DNA of 64,000 nt from Verpa conica (taxonomy: Eukaryota > Ascomycota > Pezizomycetes > Pezizales > Morchellaceae), in contig JAUFSD010000024.1 in NCBI GenBank assembly GCA_033030425.1, forward strand, positions 558,001-622,000, written 5' to 3'. The notes under the pieces are model-generated. The model worked only from the letters and a program-made list of their open reading frames with translations. It did no database searches and was not told where the DNA came from. This document shows positions 24,401 through 38,735 of the stretch, one piece after another (the first letter of the stretch is position 1; the number at the start of each line of letters is the position of its first letter). The position numbers were made by a program, and so were the translations under genes.

Positions 24401-24516
24401 AACTGATTACACCCTCCGAGCCGGAGCTCGTCCATACGACTATCGATTCTTCGCGGTGAGATACGCGGCGCCGTGTCATCTTGAAAGAGGTCCTCAACAC
24501 CGAAACCGTTCTCCAT
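21468..24516 (-). CDS. MED16: Mediator complex subunit 16 (Med16/Sin4)
   Basis: Tail-module subunit of Mediator, linking gene-specific activators to RNA polymerase II in the nucleus. The start at 24516 gives an N-terminus beginning MENGFGVEDLFQDD with RMDELRLGGCNQ, joining in phase to KIAWSKLGSIAII, the usual beginning of the Med16 beta-propeller. Further family signatures are YGPFHPIQGKVAAI, VKMWYQDAHSRY, AVLAAYTLSHQLRVYRI and SPNNAVAIRLG. The C-terminus has paired cysteines (RRCTRCC and RMCFCGTLWM) that resemble the metal-binding end of the family. Exons run roughly 24516-24404, 24343 to about 23950, about 23880-23790, about 23734-23630, about 23520-22240 and about 22190-21468. The intron near 23950-23880 has to be inferred, because the reading frame shifts between the propeller segments; an acceptor directly before GCGCTAAGC restores the frame. 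Assignment is from motif order. Confidence 0.87.
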
Positions 24517-25290
24517 TAAGTATGAGGCGCAAGTTCTACCGGGTCAGACTAGAGCAAAACACCAGCTAGTAGAGGATGATGAAAGGCGAGGGCAGTGTGA
24601 TGCGACGCTGTGTTTAGTGCAGAGGTAAGCAAAGAAAGAGAGCTCTGCCCATCACTTACCTCTATATCGCGATTAATTATGTAGATCATTGCCCTTTTGG
24701 ATGATATCATCACGTGATATTTGGTCGGAGGACCTCCAATGTTTAAGCGGTTTAAAGGGAGGGAGACAAATGGAGGGCTTCTGTAGATGTATCTAAGGCG
24801 CTTCAACGCCTTTACAACTCTACTCTAAGTACATATGTATGCATGTACTCTATGTACATGTAGTAATTTTTTTGTAGTCTCCCAAAATCCACTTCGGCGC
24901 ATGTGTTATTTGAGTTGCTCCTTTCCTACTCTACTAGGAGGGCACCCACTTGGCAATATCAGGTACATATATATGCATGCGTTTGATCACTGATCAAGAT
25001 CTTACATGCAGCCCCCGCCGCCCCCCACACACACATTTTAAAAAACTCGTGAGTCACTTATGCTTCCGCATTCCTAAAATTCAATCCCTAGAGAATTAAT
25101 CATTGGTTTTAGGTACGCCTAGAAATAAAGAAATGATATATTTGCCATTCCTCTTGCTACTTTTATTCCATCCCTTCTTTGGCCATACGCGCTATACTAC
25201 AACTCACTAGAAGTAAAGGGAAAAAAGGGAGGAACACTCCTAAACTCGGCGATAAATAATCCAATAAGGTAGTCGCCACCCTGTGAATAT
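24517..25290. other. Spacer upstream of MED16
   Basis: A 774-bp spacer between two minus-strand genes. It contains ATGTACAT-type palindromes near 24830-24870 and a C-rich run near 25008-25035. No additional gene was found. The MED16 promoter should lie just above 24516. Confidence 0.4.
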
Positions 25291-26272
25291 TTACCTCTGC
25301 TTCTGAAGCTTTGCCATCTCAGTATCATACTTTTTCTTATTTTCAATAACCATGTCTTCAAAGCGCTGTTCACACATTAGCTAATATTCTCACTACATCT
25401 ACAAAGCTACATACCTTCTTCTCGCTTGCTGGAAGCTTGGCATACTCATCTCTAAGTATCGCACTAGTCTTTATAACACTAGTTTTTCCATCCGCATCCC
25501 TAAAATCCCTTCCGGACTGATACTGTTCCCGCGCATACATCATAGATGGGGCTGTAATCCTCTTCGGAAGCCTACCATCTACAATTTGGGTAACGCCATG
25601 CTTGACCCCTAGAGCCTTGAGACGACGACGAGCATTATTGGCTTCGCGGATAACCAAGGCTGGTTGGGAGTTGATCCACTTCTTATATTCCTCTTGAACC
25701 CTCTTTTGCTGCTCTTTGGCTTTATTGGTATAGTTCTATGTACCATACGAGTTAACGAGAGTCACACAACAGTCACCAGAGGGAAACCATACATCCTTCT
25801 CCTCCTTTGTCAATGCCTTCCACCCTCTCCCCATCTCACTAGTACCAATTTTATATGTATCCTTGGGTTGTTCCATGAACCACATCACATACCCACTGGT
25901 ATGTCCCTTCGAAGGTGGATCCAGGGCCTTCACTTTCAGTTCCCTGATCAACTTCCTCTTCTTCTGGTCATCCGTAAGGGTAGTCTTCTTCTTTGAAGTC
26001 GGCTTCTTGGTTGCAGTTCCTTTTGCGGCGGTAGTTTTCTTGGTAGTAGTCGCTGTAGCAGCCCCTTTTGTCACAGTTTTCTTCGTGGTCTGTTTTGCGG
26101 CAGTTTTAGTAGCAGCGGCTTTGGTTCCGGGTTTTCTAGTGACCGCGGAGGACACAGCACGACGAGCACCGATGAAAATGGGGACTTTATGTGCACTCAA
26201 CCCATGGCTGAGAAGCAAAGTGAAGCGGGCGATTGCGAGGAAGCGGTGGCTGATAGCACCAGTGATTGCCAT
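25291..26272 (-). CDS. Mitochondrial two-HMG-box DNA-packaging protein (Abf2/TFAM-like)
   Basis: Likely mitochondrial nucleoid protein that bends and compacts mtDNA. Three exons, 26272-25777, 25719-25415 and 25365-25291, give 291 residues. The first ~43 residues look like a mitochondrial presequence (basic and hydroxylated, no acidic residues: MAITGAISHRFLAIARF). A low-complexity Ala/Thr/Lys linker (about 45-97) resembles a histone-H1-like tail. HMG box 1 contains GYVMWFMEQ, GRGWKALTKEEKDVWF and KRVQEEYKKW. HMG box 2 contains APSMMYAREQY, AILRDEYAKLPASEKKRFED and NKKKYD. The first intron was placed so that VWFPS continues as AKEQQKR; a shorter intron would be only 30 nt. The two-box layout with a presequence fits Abf2 and the mtHMG1 proteins of filamentous fungi. 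A nuclear HMG-box protein is the less likely alternative. Confidence 0.86.
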
Positions 26273-26471
26273 TGTTGGTAATGTTTCAATTGATGAGGAT
26301 GCTTGATGGTGACGCGATTGGGGAAAAGTGGGACAGTTGCAATGGGTTGCTGTGTGGCCTTGGCAGTAGTGGGGGTACAGTTACTGCGCTGAGGGGCGTG
26401 CATGTTTGAGTACGCGATGGGGCTTGGCAGAAGTTGTACCAATTAACTGGTTAGAAACATGTCTGACATTG

Positions 26472-26592
26472 ACTACTCATAATTACAAGACGTTTCCGGA
26501 ATGGCCTGCTATTGCATACCATACAAAAAGTATTATTTTGTATGGTATGCAATAGCAGGCCATTCCGGAAACGTCTTGCTATTACGAGTAGT
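26472..26592. mobile_element. Foldback (hairpin) element, copy 1
   Basis: Two 57-bp arms, 26472-26528 and 26536-26592, are inverted copies with 54 of 57 positions matching. The inner 43 bp (26486-26528 against 26536-26578) match perfectly around a 7-bp loop. The core motif CTATTGCATACCATACAAAA recurs in a second hairpin at 32451-32576, so this is an interspersed family rather than a chance palindrome. It lies between the divergent HMG-box and zinc-regulator genes. Confidence 0.85.
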
Positions 26593-27534
26593 GTCGCAAG
26601 TAAGTAGGGCACCCTTGGCAAGTGGTTTTACAAGTCATGGATTGAACGTATAGGACTCGGCAAAAAGGAATCTCCACCAATATCCAGGTGCCCAAACCCC
26701 AGCTACAAGTTTCCCTCCCAACCTCACCTAATAGGTGCATAAGTCCGTAAGATACTACATGCAATTACATATACAGCAAACTTATCACTCCTTTTTAGGT
26801 CATAGTTTTGAACTACATACTAGATTTTGTACCTAGAAACAATAAAATCACTTGAATTAAAATAAATATAAGACACTTATCACTCCTTCTCTTCGGTAAG
26901 AAATCTCTATGTGAAATAAGACCTAGGGTCTACACGTAAGTATAGTGGACATTAGATTAGGCCGTAGTTATAAAAGACATCCAGAGTTTATCTACAGCGT
27001 AGATGAGTGCCTACTTATAGGCACGAAAATTATTTTGAGCTTCCTATTCTAGCAGGTCTTAAGTCTCGTATAATAAATTAAGACTTACCCAGGTTTCACG
27101 GCTTTACACAAATTCCGACACTAGATAGTCGCCTTTGTAAGAGGGAGGCGAGTTCCACCCCCTCTCAGTCAATTCATAGATGCTACCAGCTCGGCTATAT
27201 ATGCTGTCGAGTGACACTCTATGAACAAAGCACTTTTACCAGACCGAGGTCGCTTCGCATGTTGCTTAAGTGGCAAGTAGCAGCAACGTTCCATAAAACC
27301 CAATAAAAAAGCACCTGCTAAAGTACCATCCTCTCGTGCCATCGTAGGAGTGGTTTTGCACCTCTAAGCGTACTGAAGATGAGGGGACGTCATGCTCATA
27401 TGTACGCGCAAGCGTTCCTATGTCTCCCCCGTTGCCTTACATTCACACACACACTTACATATTCCATGAACACCTTGTTGGGCACTTCTTTGCATTTGGG
27501 TGTCGGTAGCTCCACCCCACCGTTACCGCCCTGA
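26593..27534. other. Spacer upstream of the zinc-finger regulator
   Basis: No protein-coding gene was seen. The stretch holds A+T-rich sequence, a CACACACA tract near 27445 and, at the right end, the presumed promoter and 5' leader of the zinc-finger gene. A tRNA-like stretch on the minus strand near 27125-27200 was examined and rejected. Confidence 0.4.
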
Positions 27535-31109
<3,575 letters not shown>

Positions 31110-31353
31110 AAAAACTAGCAAAAGCAGCTAATTAGAGCTTTATTTTCCCTTATGATAACTATTTTCTGCCTCTTATATTTGTTTAGGAGGCTTATGCTTT
31201 TTCTAAACGAGGAATACGGAGTGAGCACATAGGAGTGAGGAAGTGCGGGAGGTACATTAATAACGGCTCTAATTATAGGCAACGAGGCTTCACTTCCTTT
31301 ATTATTATTATTATTATTTTTGGGGGGGGCACCAGATAAATGTAAACTACATA

Positions 31354-31511
31354 CAGTCACACCTCGGTATGCCAGATCTCGATATGCCAGATCCCTTACT
31401 ATCCCATACGAAATGCCCTGACTAAAGCATTTTTTTCTACTGCAAAATAAATTTGCTATCCCGTACGAAATTCTCTGGATTCTTGGCATCCGGCATATCG
31501 AGGTACGGCTG
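31354..31511. mobile_element. TA-flanked mariner/pogo-type MITE
   Basis: The 158-bp element starts CAGTCACACCTCGGTATGCC. The reverse complement of its right end reads CAGCCGTACCTCGATATGCC (16 of 20 identical). It is flanked on both sides by the dinucleotide TA, the target duplicated by Tc1/mariner-pogo transposases. A CTATCCC(A/G)TACGAAAT block is repeated directly inside. There is no coding capacity. Confidence 0.72.
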
Positions 31512-31767
31512 TACCACCAGGCAAAAAAATAAAACTCATACAGCACTCTCTCTTTTCTTTCTTTTAAACATACAAAGCCCCGATCTGCGCCCGATATGGG
31601 ATTCCCCCTGAGATTATTTATCTTCTTTTGTTATTTTTGCTAGGCTCGACTCTTTTGTCAGTGCCGTGAGCTACTATGTAATTATACTTTTGAGATACTG
31701 ACTTGTAATACTTTTCGTATGCAACGTTTACGTGAAGCAATTAAGATTACTAGGAATCAATGAATGA

Positions 31768-31800
31768 ATCAATCATAAATACATAGAGCCCTAAGATTAA
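31768..31800 (+). repeat. Dispersed repeat end, copy A
   Basis: The block ATCATAAATACATAGAGCCC is shared, with small changes, with 39979-40020 (same strand) and 63160-63197 (opposite strand). It is probably a conserved end of a degraded interspersed repeat. Confidence 0.45.
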
Positions 31801-32304
31801 ATAGGTGATATATACTACTTTTTCGTCGGCTTCTTTGAGCTTTATTACACATGACTACCAGATACCTATTATACTTAGATAATTTCTCTATCAACCTTGT
31901 CTCTTGGGGAAATTTATTTGATCTACTTTTTTGGTTAACCTGTCATATCACAGACATAATATTTAAACAAGCAACGGTTTAATACTAGATCAGAATCACA
32001 GACAGCCCTAGGCAATTTTTATTTGTCTCCCGTCAATATAACATATCTTTTGATTTTTACTTATCTCCATTATAAGACGGATCGTACATACTGTGATGTA
32101 AAAAGCAGATCTATTCACAACATTAAGGTCCCTCTACTTTTTCTTTTGGGCTCTCCTTCTTTCTTATGATTCCCAGGGCAGGAGCTAGACCTGGGACAGG
32201 AAAATATAATTAGTGTGTGGAAGTAATAACAGGTAGGTTACTATTACATAGACACCGTAGCTTTTGGGATAAAGTACGTACAGGTTACTAGGGGTCCTCC
32301 CACT

Positions 32305-32453
32305 GTACTCGCAACAGGTATAAAGAACCTGAACATGCAACTGTTGAAGCCAGGGTTTGGGTTAGAGGCTCTGTCTCTAGCGATTAAAGAATACCTATTA
32401 ATTGGTGAAAATAAGACTTGCATGTTCAGATTCTTTACGCCTGTTGCGAGTAC
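32305..32453. mobile_element. Hairpin element with GTACTCGCAACAGG ends
   Basis: Arms 32305-32340 and 32418-32453 are inverted copies (33 of 36 match) around a 77-bp interior. The arm contains AAAGAACCTGAACATG, shared with the element in the zinc-regulator intron. Its right end overlaps the left end of the next hairpin by three bases (TAC at 32451-32453). Confidence 0.75.
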
Positions 32454-32576
32454 TCGTAAAAGCTGGCATTTGTGGAATGGACTGCTATTGCATACCATAC
32501 AAAACGGTGCCAAGTCTATGGCTTTATATGGTATGCAATACCAGCCCGTTCCAAAAACGTCAGCTTTTTACGAGTA
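32451..32576. mobile_element. Foldback (hairpin) element, copy 2
   Basis: This is a second copy of the foldback at 26472-26592. Left arm starts TACTCGTAAAAGCT and contains CTATTGCATACCATACAAAA. Right arm carries TATGGTATGCAATACCAG and ends TTTTTACGAGTA. The arms are less perfect than in copy 1, so this copy is probably older. The interior loop is about 20 bp. Confidence 0.8.
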
Positions 32577-32704
32577 AGGGTCTATATGCACATATCACAG
32601 CGCACTTACGTGTACGCATCATAGATACGAATCATTCTAGATATTCTGTGATGATCAATCCCCTATTTGGAACCTCTTTATTTCTTTTAAGGGATATTCG
32701 AGAT

Positions 32705-32817
32705 GTACTTCGGGGGTGGAGGAAAGTGACGAGAACTGTGGCAGGGCGAATTATAGGAAAAGATCAGCGTAATTCCACCGCCACAGCTCTCGTCACTTAT
32801 CTCTACCCCCGAAGTAC
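32705..32817. mobile_element. Hairpin element with GTACTTCGGGGG ends
   Basis: Arms of 38 bp at 32705-32742 and 32780-32817 are inverted copies with about four mismatches. Motifs include GTACTTCGGGGG and AAGTGACGAGA. The interior is short and non-coding. Its GTAC ends resemble those of the two preceding hairpins. Confidence 0.75.
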
Positions 32818-34232
32818 TGTGTAATAACCCATTTAGTATTATAGATAACGGTGGGCTCACCCGCCGAGCGCGTCAAGCCTCTGGTGATGTAGGACGTTCA
32901 GGTTAGGTATTAATATAGTGGTCCCGAGGTTGTGTATATAGATATACCGCCCCCTAAGACTCCGATTGTTCCTGCCACCTCGAACCACTTGTTTTGAAGG
33001 AGGGGGGTAATAACTTAAAGATGCCTTTTAGGAGAAAAGAGAAGAGATCGTGTAAGGGCTATCTACTTTACTCTGGCTCGTGTAACAGAGAGTTTTGAGC
33101 ATGGGATGGTGCGGGTATTTTTTTTCTTGGTATTTTATAATGTCTCGGGGAAGCGGGTGCTCCTTTCGCCTGGGTCTAGATCCGCCCCCGCGTGCGACCC
33201 CTTGAGAGTCATAAAAGTCTTTTCCCTATGCGTAATAGTAGTTGATGTGCCTTGGCGTGCTGGTAAGCTGGGTTTCGTCTGATTTTCTGACATGGTGGCA
33301 CCCTCCGGGCTATATGTAAACGTGCACATCAGCACCTAAGTTGTGAAATAAGATTTCTCAATAAAGAATAGACTTTGTGGGAGAACGATTTTGTGGCAAA
33401 AAATTTGCTAAAGGATCTCTCTCCTAAAGGCGTTCTTAATTGCCTAAATTCCGGAGTTCATCCAATAAACACCATTGGACAACTCAGAAGGGGCCTCTCT
33501 ATACATACATATAAACATACAGAAAGTATACCAAGGATATCTGCACTGTTTATCATATCACGCCTGTTTCAGGGAAACAGTGACACTTCTATTAAGTATA
33601 GCCTGGGGGTATATCTAATATCAGATACATGTAGTTAACTAGCTACTGGAAACTAGTCAACAGCGATTAACAGTAAAGGCGTATTGTATTCTCCGGATAT
33701 GTAGGTCGTTAGACGGCACAAAGCCTATGCACACTAGGAAGGGGTTCTATGATACTTAGTCATTCACTGTCTGTACATGTACATGTATACATTTGGCCAG
33801 TAGACCCAGGGGAGCTATAATTTAGGGCTAAAAAACTGTCCTTTGCTCTTCACCTTGTAGTATTTTCTAGCGCTTTTCCGTTGAGGTTTCCACTGTAATT
33901 TCCGGTGGATTTCCGGTGGATTTCCGTTGGGCCCTTCATAATTAGCGCTAAGAATGCACTAGTATATGGGGTCTGTGTTGTTTTCAAGCATCATGAATCA
34001 AACCGACAAAACGGACATGAGGATCCCTGTTCACATCATTCGCATTTGGTACAACTACCAGAAAAAGAAAGGAAAAAAAGAAAAAGAAAGGATAGACATT
34101 GTGTGTAATCCAACAAGAGATATCAATATCCAAGACTTTTCAATTCTCAGCCACTATAATTAGTATGCCACAAACATAATTTTATCTTAGTTTTCTATGA
34201 AGAACTAGTGTAGCGATTACGGGGCTTCAGCT

Positions 34233-35543
34233 TCAGGGAGCTTGACGGAAAAGTACTATTTCCGATTGCTTGAAATAACGTCTTGCGTCTGTGTGCCATT
34301 TGTTAGTTCTTTTTACCCAGCCACATCATCCCCATTACCAATATGCCGGAGCTCGGCCTAAGGAGTTCGGAGATTCGTCCCTCCCCCCACGCCAAGAATA
34401 GTTTCTCGCTTAGGTGCAAAATGGGAAAAGCGGAAGAAGAAAAGAAACAAGGAAAAAGAAAATAAATTAATCCAGTCAATACGGAGACAAACCTTCATCG
34501 ATCAATACTAAGCTTAGATAGTATCGGGTCGAATATTTCTTGTTGACCTCACGAAAGGTGGGGGTCAAGTCGAATCCCCCAAGAAAGAGACGGATTGGAA
34601 TAGTCTCGCCTACGATAAAACTGCAGTGTTAGCGATCGTACGGATTACAGGTTCAGAATCGGTAATGAGCCGCATAATTTATAGGTTATGGCAAATACCT
34701 CTAGAAGGCGATCCATCCATAATCTAGAAAATATATTAGACTCCTTGTGGTGTGATGCCAAGCAAAGCAGACTCACCTCAAACCTAACAAGGGTCTCGCT
34801 TTCATTGTACTGGTTCGGTGCCGTCCCAGTCGTTTCTCGGCGGATAATGGATAGTTCCATATGTTTAATCTTGAGTCTGACCAGAAGAAAATATATGCGC
34901 CCAACAATGACGTCTTTTAGATGGTATTTTGACTTTGAGTACTCGAACTCGATATGGAGGCAGTCTTCGATACCAACGTCCATCTTGATCGAGCTATTGC
35001 TCTCTGGCGGCATACGGTACGAGTATACCCATATATCCTTTTCGCGGATCACATCTGCCATCCTCCGTGAAACAGTGACCCGGATAAAGTAGCGGAGCTT
35101 GACGTTGATGCCGTTGTACGATTCATACTGCTTCTCGACATTCTTGAACTCGAAATCGAACGTCTGAGGGTGCTGGAGATCGCCTGGAGCAGCAAGCTCT
35201 TGTCCTAGTGACAGGAACTCATAGTGATTTCCACGGTCAAAGAACATCTCTGAACAAGAAGCAACCACACATTCAGCACAAAATTCTTCTAACAACAGGT
35301 CTCAAGGCAGAAGGGTGCCCAACCTATTGTCCCGATAAATTGTACTTTGATACCTGTATGTTCTAGGCGTTTTCCATCCTTTGGTCGAATCGTCACTGCC
35401 CCCTTTACAGATTCACCATCCATATAGAGAGGGCACTTCTCCCGTCTATTCTTGTCTAACTTGACATCTACCATCTGCCGGCTATCGTCTCCATCGTCAA
35501 GCCGAATGTCGATATCCAGCGGGGTAGAGAAGAAGTATGACAT
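34233..35543 (-). CDS. VPS26: Retromer subunit Vps26
   Basis: Arrestin-fold subunit of retromer, the coat that returns cargo from endosomes to the Golgi. Five exons, 35543-35324, 35249-34777, 34723-34699, 34609-34493 and 34288-34233, join in phase to give 296 residues, the usual family length. The protein begins MSYFFSTPLDIDI. It carries the family core CPLYMDGESVKGAVTIRPK, HTGIKVQFIGTIEMFFDRG, LAAPGDLQHPQTFDFEF, NGINVKLRYFIRVTV and VGIEDCLHIEFEYSKSKYH. The C-terminal part is IMDGSPSRGETIPIRLFLGG, then DARRYFKQSEIVLFRQAP. The third exon is only 25 nt and encodes IMDGSPSR. The last exon lies 204 bp downstream across an intron and would be missed if only long frames were considered. Identification is essentially certain. 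Confidence 0.97.
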
Positions 35544-38030
35544 TAAGAATACAAATTGTGGTCAGGGCGGAGACAGTGGTTTGGAGCTGCTACTGTTGTC
35601 GTCCTGTTGGTACCTCCTGGTTGATTCTAGTCTGTCGAGGGATTTTTTCCCCGCAACCCGTAGGTATCGATATTCGATTCGGTGCAGAGTCGCGATACGC
35701 GTGCGATGGCGGTGATGTCGTGTGTCTCCCGTGTGCTGTATGAATAGCCGGCAAACTTCCTGAGTTGGCAGCCGTAGCTGTGTTTCTGTCCAGAATGGGC
35801 GATTTTGGTCCGGGTAACCCTTTTTCATAACCCAAAGGACAAAGTGTATATCATAATATAATAGAGATATTTAGTGACGGGTAACTTATACATCTGAATG
35901 TAGCAACAGATCAATTCCCAATACTAAACCCTTGGGGTTACCCTCCTCTGCGTGGTGCGCTTCGGGCGACTGTCTGAGTCAGTCTTGTTGTGCGGACCTC
36001 CACGCGACATCCCTGCCACCGATCGTTGATCATGGGCACGAAGACTCTACATGTATTGTAACTTACCCCAAGGTGACGTCATTTTCTCAGGGTCCAGCCT
36101 AGCTCTGTTGAAAACTCTGCTACTCAGCGGCTGCGGTAATTGGGATATCTGGTTATCCCGTGGTGATCTACAATCTGGCCTTTGGGGTTCCAGGTCGACC
36201 CTTGGGCGGGAACAACTTCAGCTGTGATCTTACTGACATACGTATCTCACATGTGTGGAGCTCGTTGAGTAGTCCGGTCCCACATCATGTACGTTCCTCA
36301 GACGTATGTATTGCGTCGACGAGAAACTACAAGCCGTATGGATAGAACCTACCACACATAGGAGGTATTAAGGACATCCTCTAGTGTATGCACCCCAGGA
36401 TTTCCTGCGAGGCAGCTGCGGCCAACTTAAGAAGCCAGATGAGCTGAAGCCAGATGGGAGGGTAGGTGAATAGCTCCATGGTGTCTTAAGTCAGGTCTTA
36501 CAATAACTAAATTCAACGGAATCTCTGTGGTGGAAACCGGAGCACTGGGGCCGTCAAGCAAATAAGCAATCGGGAGTCTAGGTCGGTTTCCTCCTCCGGC
36601 TGATTCCACAGGGCAACAATCATCGAGTTGCCAAACCTGGTAGAAAACTCCCCTGAATACAATCTCTAATAGGCCATCAATTGATATTTCCGATCGGCTC
36701 ACTCACCCTGCCTCTAATTACTAAAAGCGATCCTCTGTGGGCTTTTGGTCCCCCACATTTCCCACTACTGCAGGGATAGTGAATCCCACTGTTCCGACCG
36801 AGCACCAATCTGAGGTTGCGCCCATTCGAGGAGAAACACCCAACCGGCCAAGGGGGGGGAAATAGCTTTGACAGTGCAACCGGCCAGAATTCGGTCGGTG
36901 CCAGATACCACCAGTAAATACTCAGTATTGTGCATAATGAAAAACTCACATGAGCTAGCCGCTATTGTAGAGTACATATGTACTGTATGAATATGTATTA
37001 CATGGGATGACAATGCTTTCTACTAGGTTTGTTGTTGCGCTGTTGACCAGCAGGAGGCAACAAACAGGTGTTCCTACGAGACTACTGCACCCCAATAACA
37101 AAACAACCCAGTCGAATCCTAGTTCCCTCCCGTGTTCAAATGCGTGATCCCCCACGCTTTTTTATGTGGTCCCCACGGTGGCACCCAAACATCACTGTAC
37201 TTTAAGTCACTTCAGGAAGATGCCTCATTCCCAAATTCCGCTCTTTACGCCGCATAGTTGACCGCGCACCGCAGTAGTTGATTTGCTTTGTTAGTTTACA
37301 TACTTGCAGGCTCCCCCCTTTGAGCGAGCTATTATTGCAATTTGGACCTGTCGTTTTTTCCTCGTGATACCAGAGGAGGATGAAAGCGGATCTCTAGTAA
37401 TTTCTGTCTTCAGCGAGATGCCTCCCGTTTACTGCAAAAGCCGCAAAGAGGAATCTCCGGTGGCGTGCGGGGTTGAGAGGGAAAAGTGCGAGTTCATACG
37501 GGATTTCCGCTTGGGCCGGACCTGGGGTGGGAACACCGGGAAAGAGAAGCATGGGGCCGGATTCTTTATTGTTGCTTATGTTTTTTTTTCCCACCTCCCC
37601 ACATATCATTCCTTATTCTCCAAACGCTACATTTGCTTTTTTTTCCCGCGTGACTTCCGAGACAGCTACGTACATGAGCACATCCCTAGGATGTATAGAC
37701 CAAGCTAGCTTGGAGAGCCCGCCGGTCTCAAGGCTTACGGGGTGGCCAACTAACTGCAAATCACTAATGTCCAGGTAATCGTCAAGTATTTAATGCTTCA
37801 GACAGCCCGCCTGTTTGTCCTCATAGCTATTCGTTAGGCAATACAGCAATTACACATCTACCTAACCATTGCATCATATTTATCCTACTATATAACCATT
37901 CATTTACGATCCACCAACTTCCCCTGAGCAATTTCTTATTCTTACACAATCTACGAGTTCAATCTCTTCCCCCTTCTATTCCTGCCCTTAGTATCTGGCA
38001 CGACTTCTACTCCACACAAATACCTTCAAC
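35544..38030. other. Spacer between divergent VPS26 and gluconokinase genes
   Basis: About 2.5 kb without a supported gene. Composition is more balanced than other spacers, and several medium-length frames (for example 37304-37708 on the plus strand) stay open but show no domain features or plausible start context. The last ~150 bases are C/T-rich and probably hold the promoter and leader of the gluconokinase gene. No inverted-repeat element was identified here. Confidence 0.4.
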
Positions 38031-38735
38031 ATGCTTACCTATAACGAGAGGTCGGGTTCTATTATCTCGACAAAACCCTCAGCTGCCCATCTTCTAGGCA
38101 AGCTTCACTCGGTTCCTCCAGAGCAGAAAGTGCGTCATATCTGGATCATCACGGGTCCCGCCGGTTGTGGGAAGTCGACAGTCGCCCAGTTCATTGCCAA
38201 AAAACTCAATCTACGTTTTATTGAAGGCGACGATGTAAGTATATCTCAGTACCCTTAGGGCCCGGTAGAGTGCTCAGCTAATAATTTTTCTTAACTTCCA
38301 TAGTTCCATCCCCAACAGAATGTCGAAAAGATGGCGAATGGTATCCCTTTGACTGATGACGACCGCTGGGACTGGCTAGAAACCCTCCGAAACAAGGCCG
38401 TCGAGGAGCTCGAAGGAGGAGCTGATGGTTGCGTTGTCACCTGCTCTTGTCTTAAACGCAGATATCGCGATGTTATTCGGATAGCGGGTCGGGAAGCCGA
38501 CGATGTTGCAGTTCGCTTTGTCTACCTAGCAGCCAGCGAAGAGCTGCTACTTTCCCGCGTCCGCGCTCGTAAAGGCCACTTTATGAAGGATGATATGGTT
38601 CACAGTCAATTTAGTGCCCTTGAGGAGCCTGATGAAACCGAGGTTGATGTTGTTCATGTTGACGTTAGTGGTACTCCTTCTCAAGTACAGAACTTGGCAC
38701 TAGAGAAGGTTCAGGAGTGCATGGATTCAGAGTAG
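38031..38735 (+). CDS. Gluconokinase (GntK/IdnK family)
   Basis: Cytosolic ATP-dependent kinase converting D-gluconate to 6-phosphogluconate, feeding the pentose phosphate pathway. Two exons, 38031-38234 and 38304-38735, give 211 residues. The P-loop is GPAGCGKST (residues 42-50). The family signature follows: EGDDFHPQQNVEKMANGIPL, with DD and FHP around the sugar site, completed only after splicing; then LTDDDRWDWLETL, TCSCLKRRYRDVIR and ARKGHFM. The extra ~35 N-terminal residues before the first strand are usual in fungal members. All motifs are intact. The gene stands alone, with about 1.6 kb of spacer downstream. Confidence 0.95.

Larger units (their letters stand above)
31110..34232. other. 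Gene-free spacer with clustered small elements
   Basis: No supported gene in about 3.1 kb. It contains four hairpin or MITE-like elements listed separately (31354-31511, 32305-32453, 32451-32576 and 32705-32817) and a dispersed repeat end at 31768-31800. The rest is A+T-rich. Small open frames near 33375-33638 and 33905-34163 have no recognisable features. Confidence 0.5.

Noticed and set aside
21468..26272. Possible gene cluster of co-working genes
   Set aside because: MED16 and the HMG-box gene are unrelated in pathway; adjacency looks accidental, and no biosynthetic or resistance genes are present in the window.
27120..27205. tRNA-like stretch on the minus strand (GAGCTGGTAGC D-loop-like block and a CGCCT/AGGCG stem)
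   Set aside because: No GGTTCGAA-type T-loop and no matching acceptor stem could be found at the right distance.
37304..37708. 134-codon open frame in the VPS26-gluconokinase spacer
   Set aside because: No recognisable feature, no consistent introns, and no sign of a hydrophobic or domain pattern.
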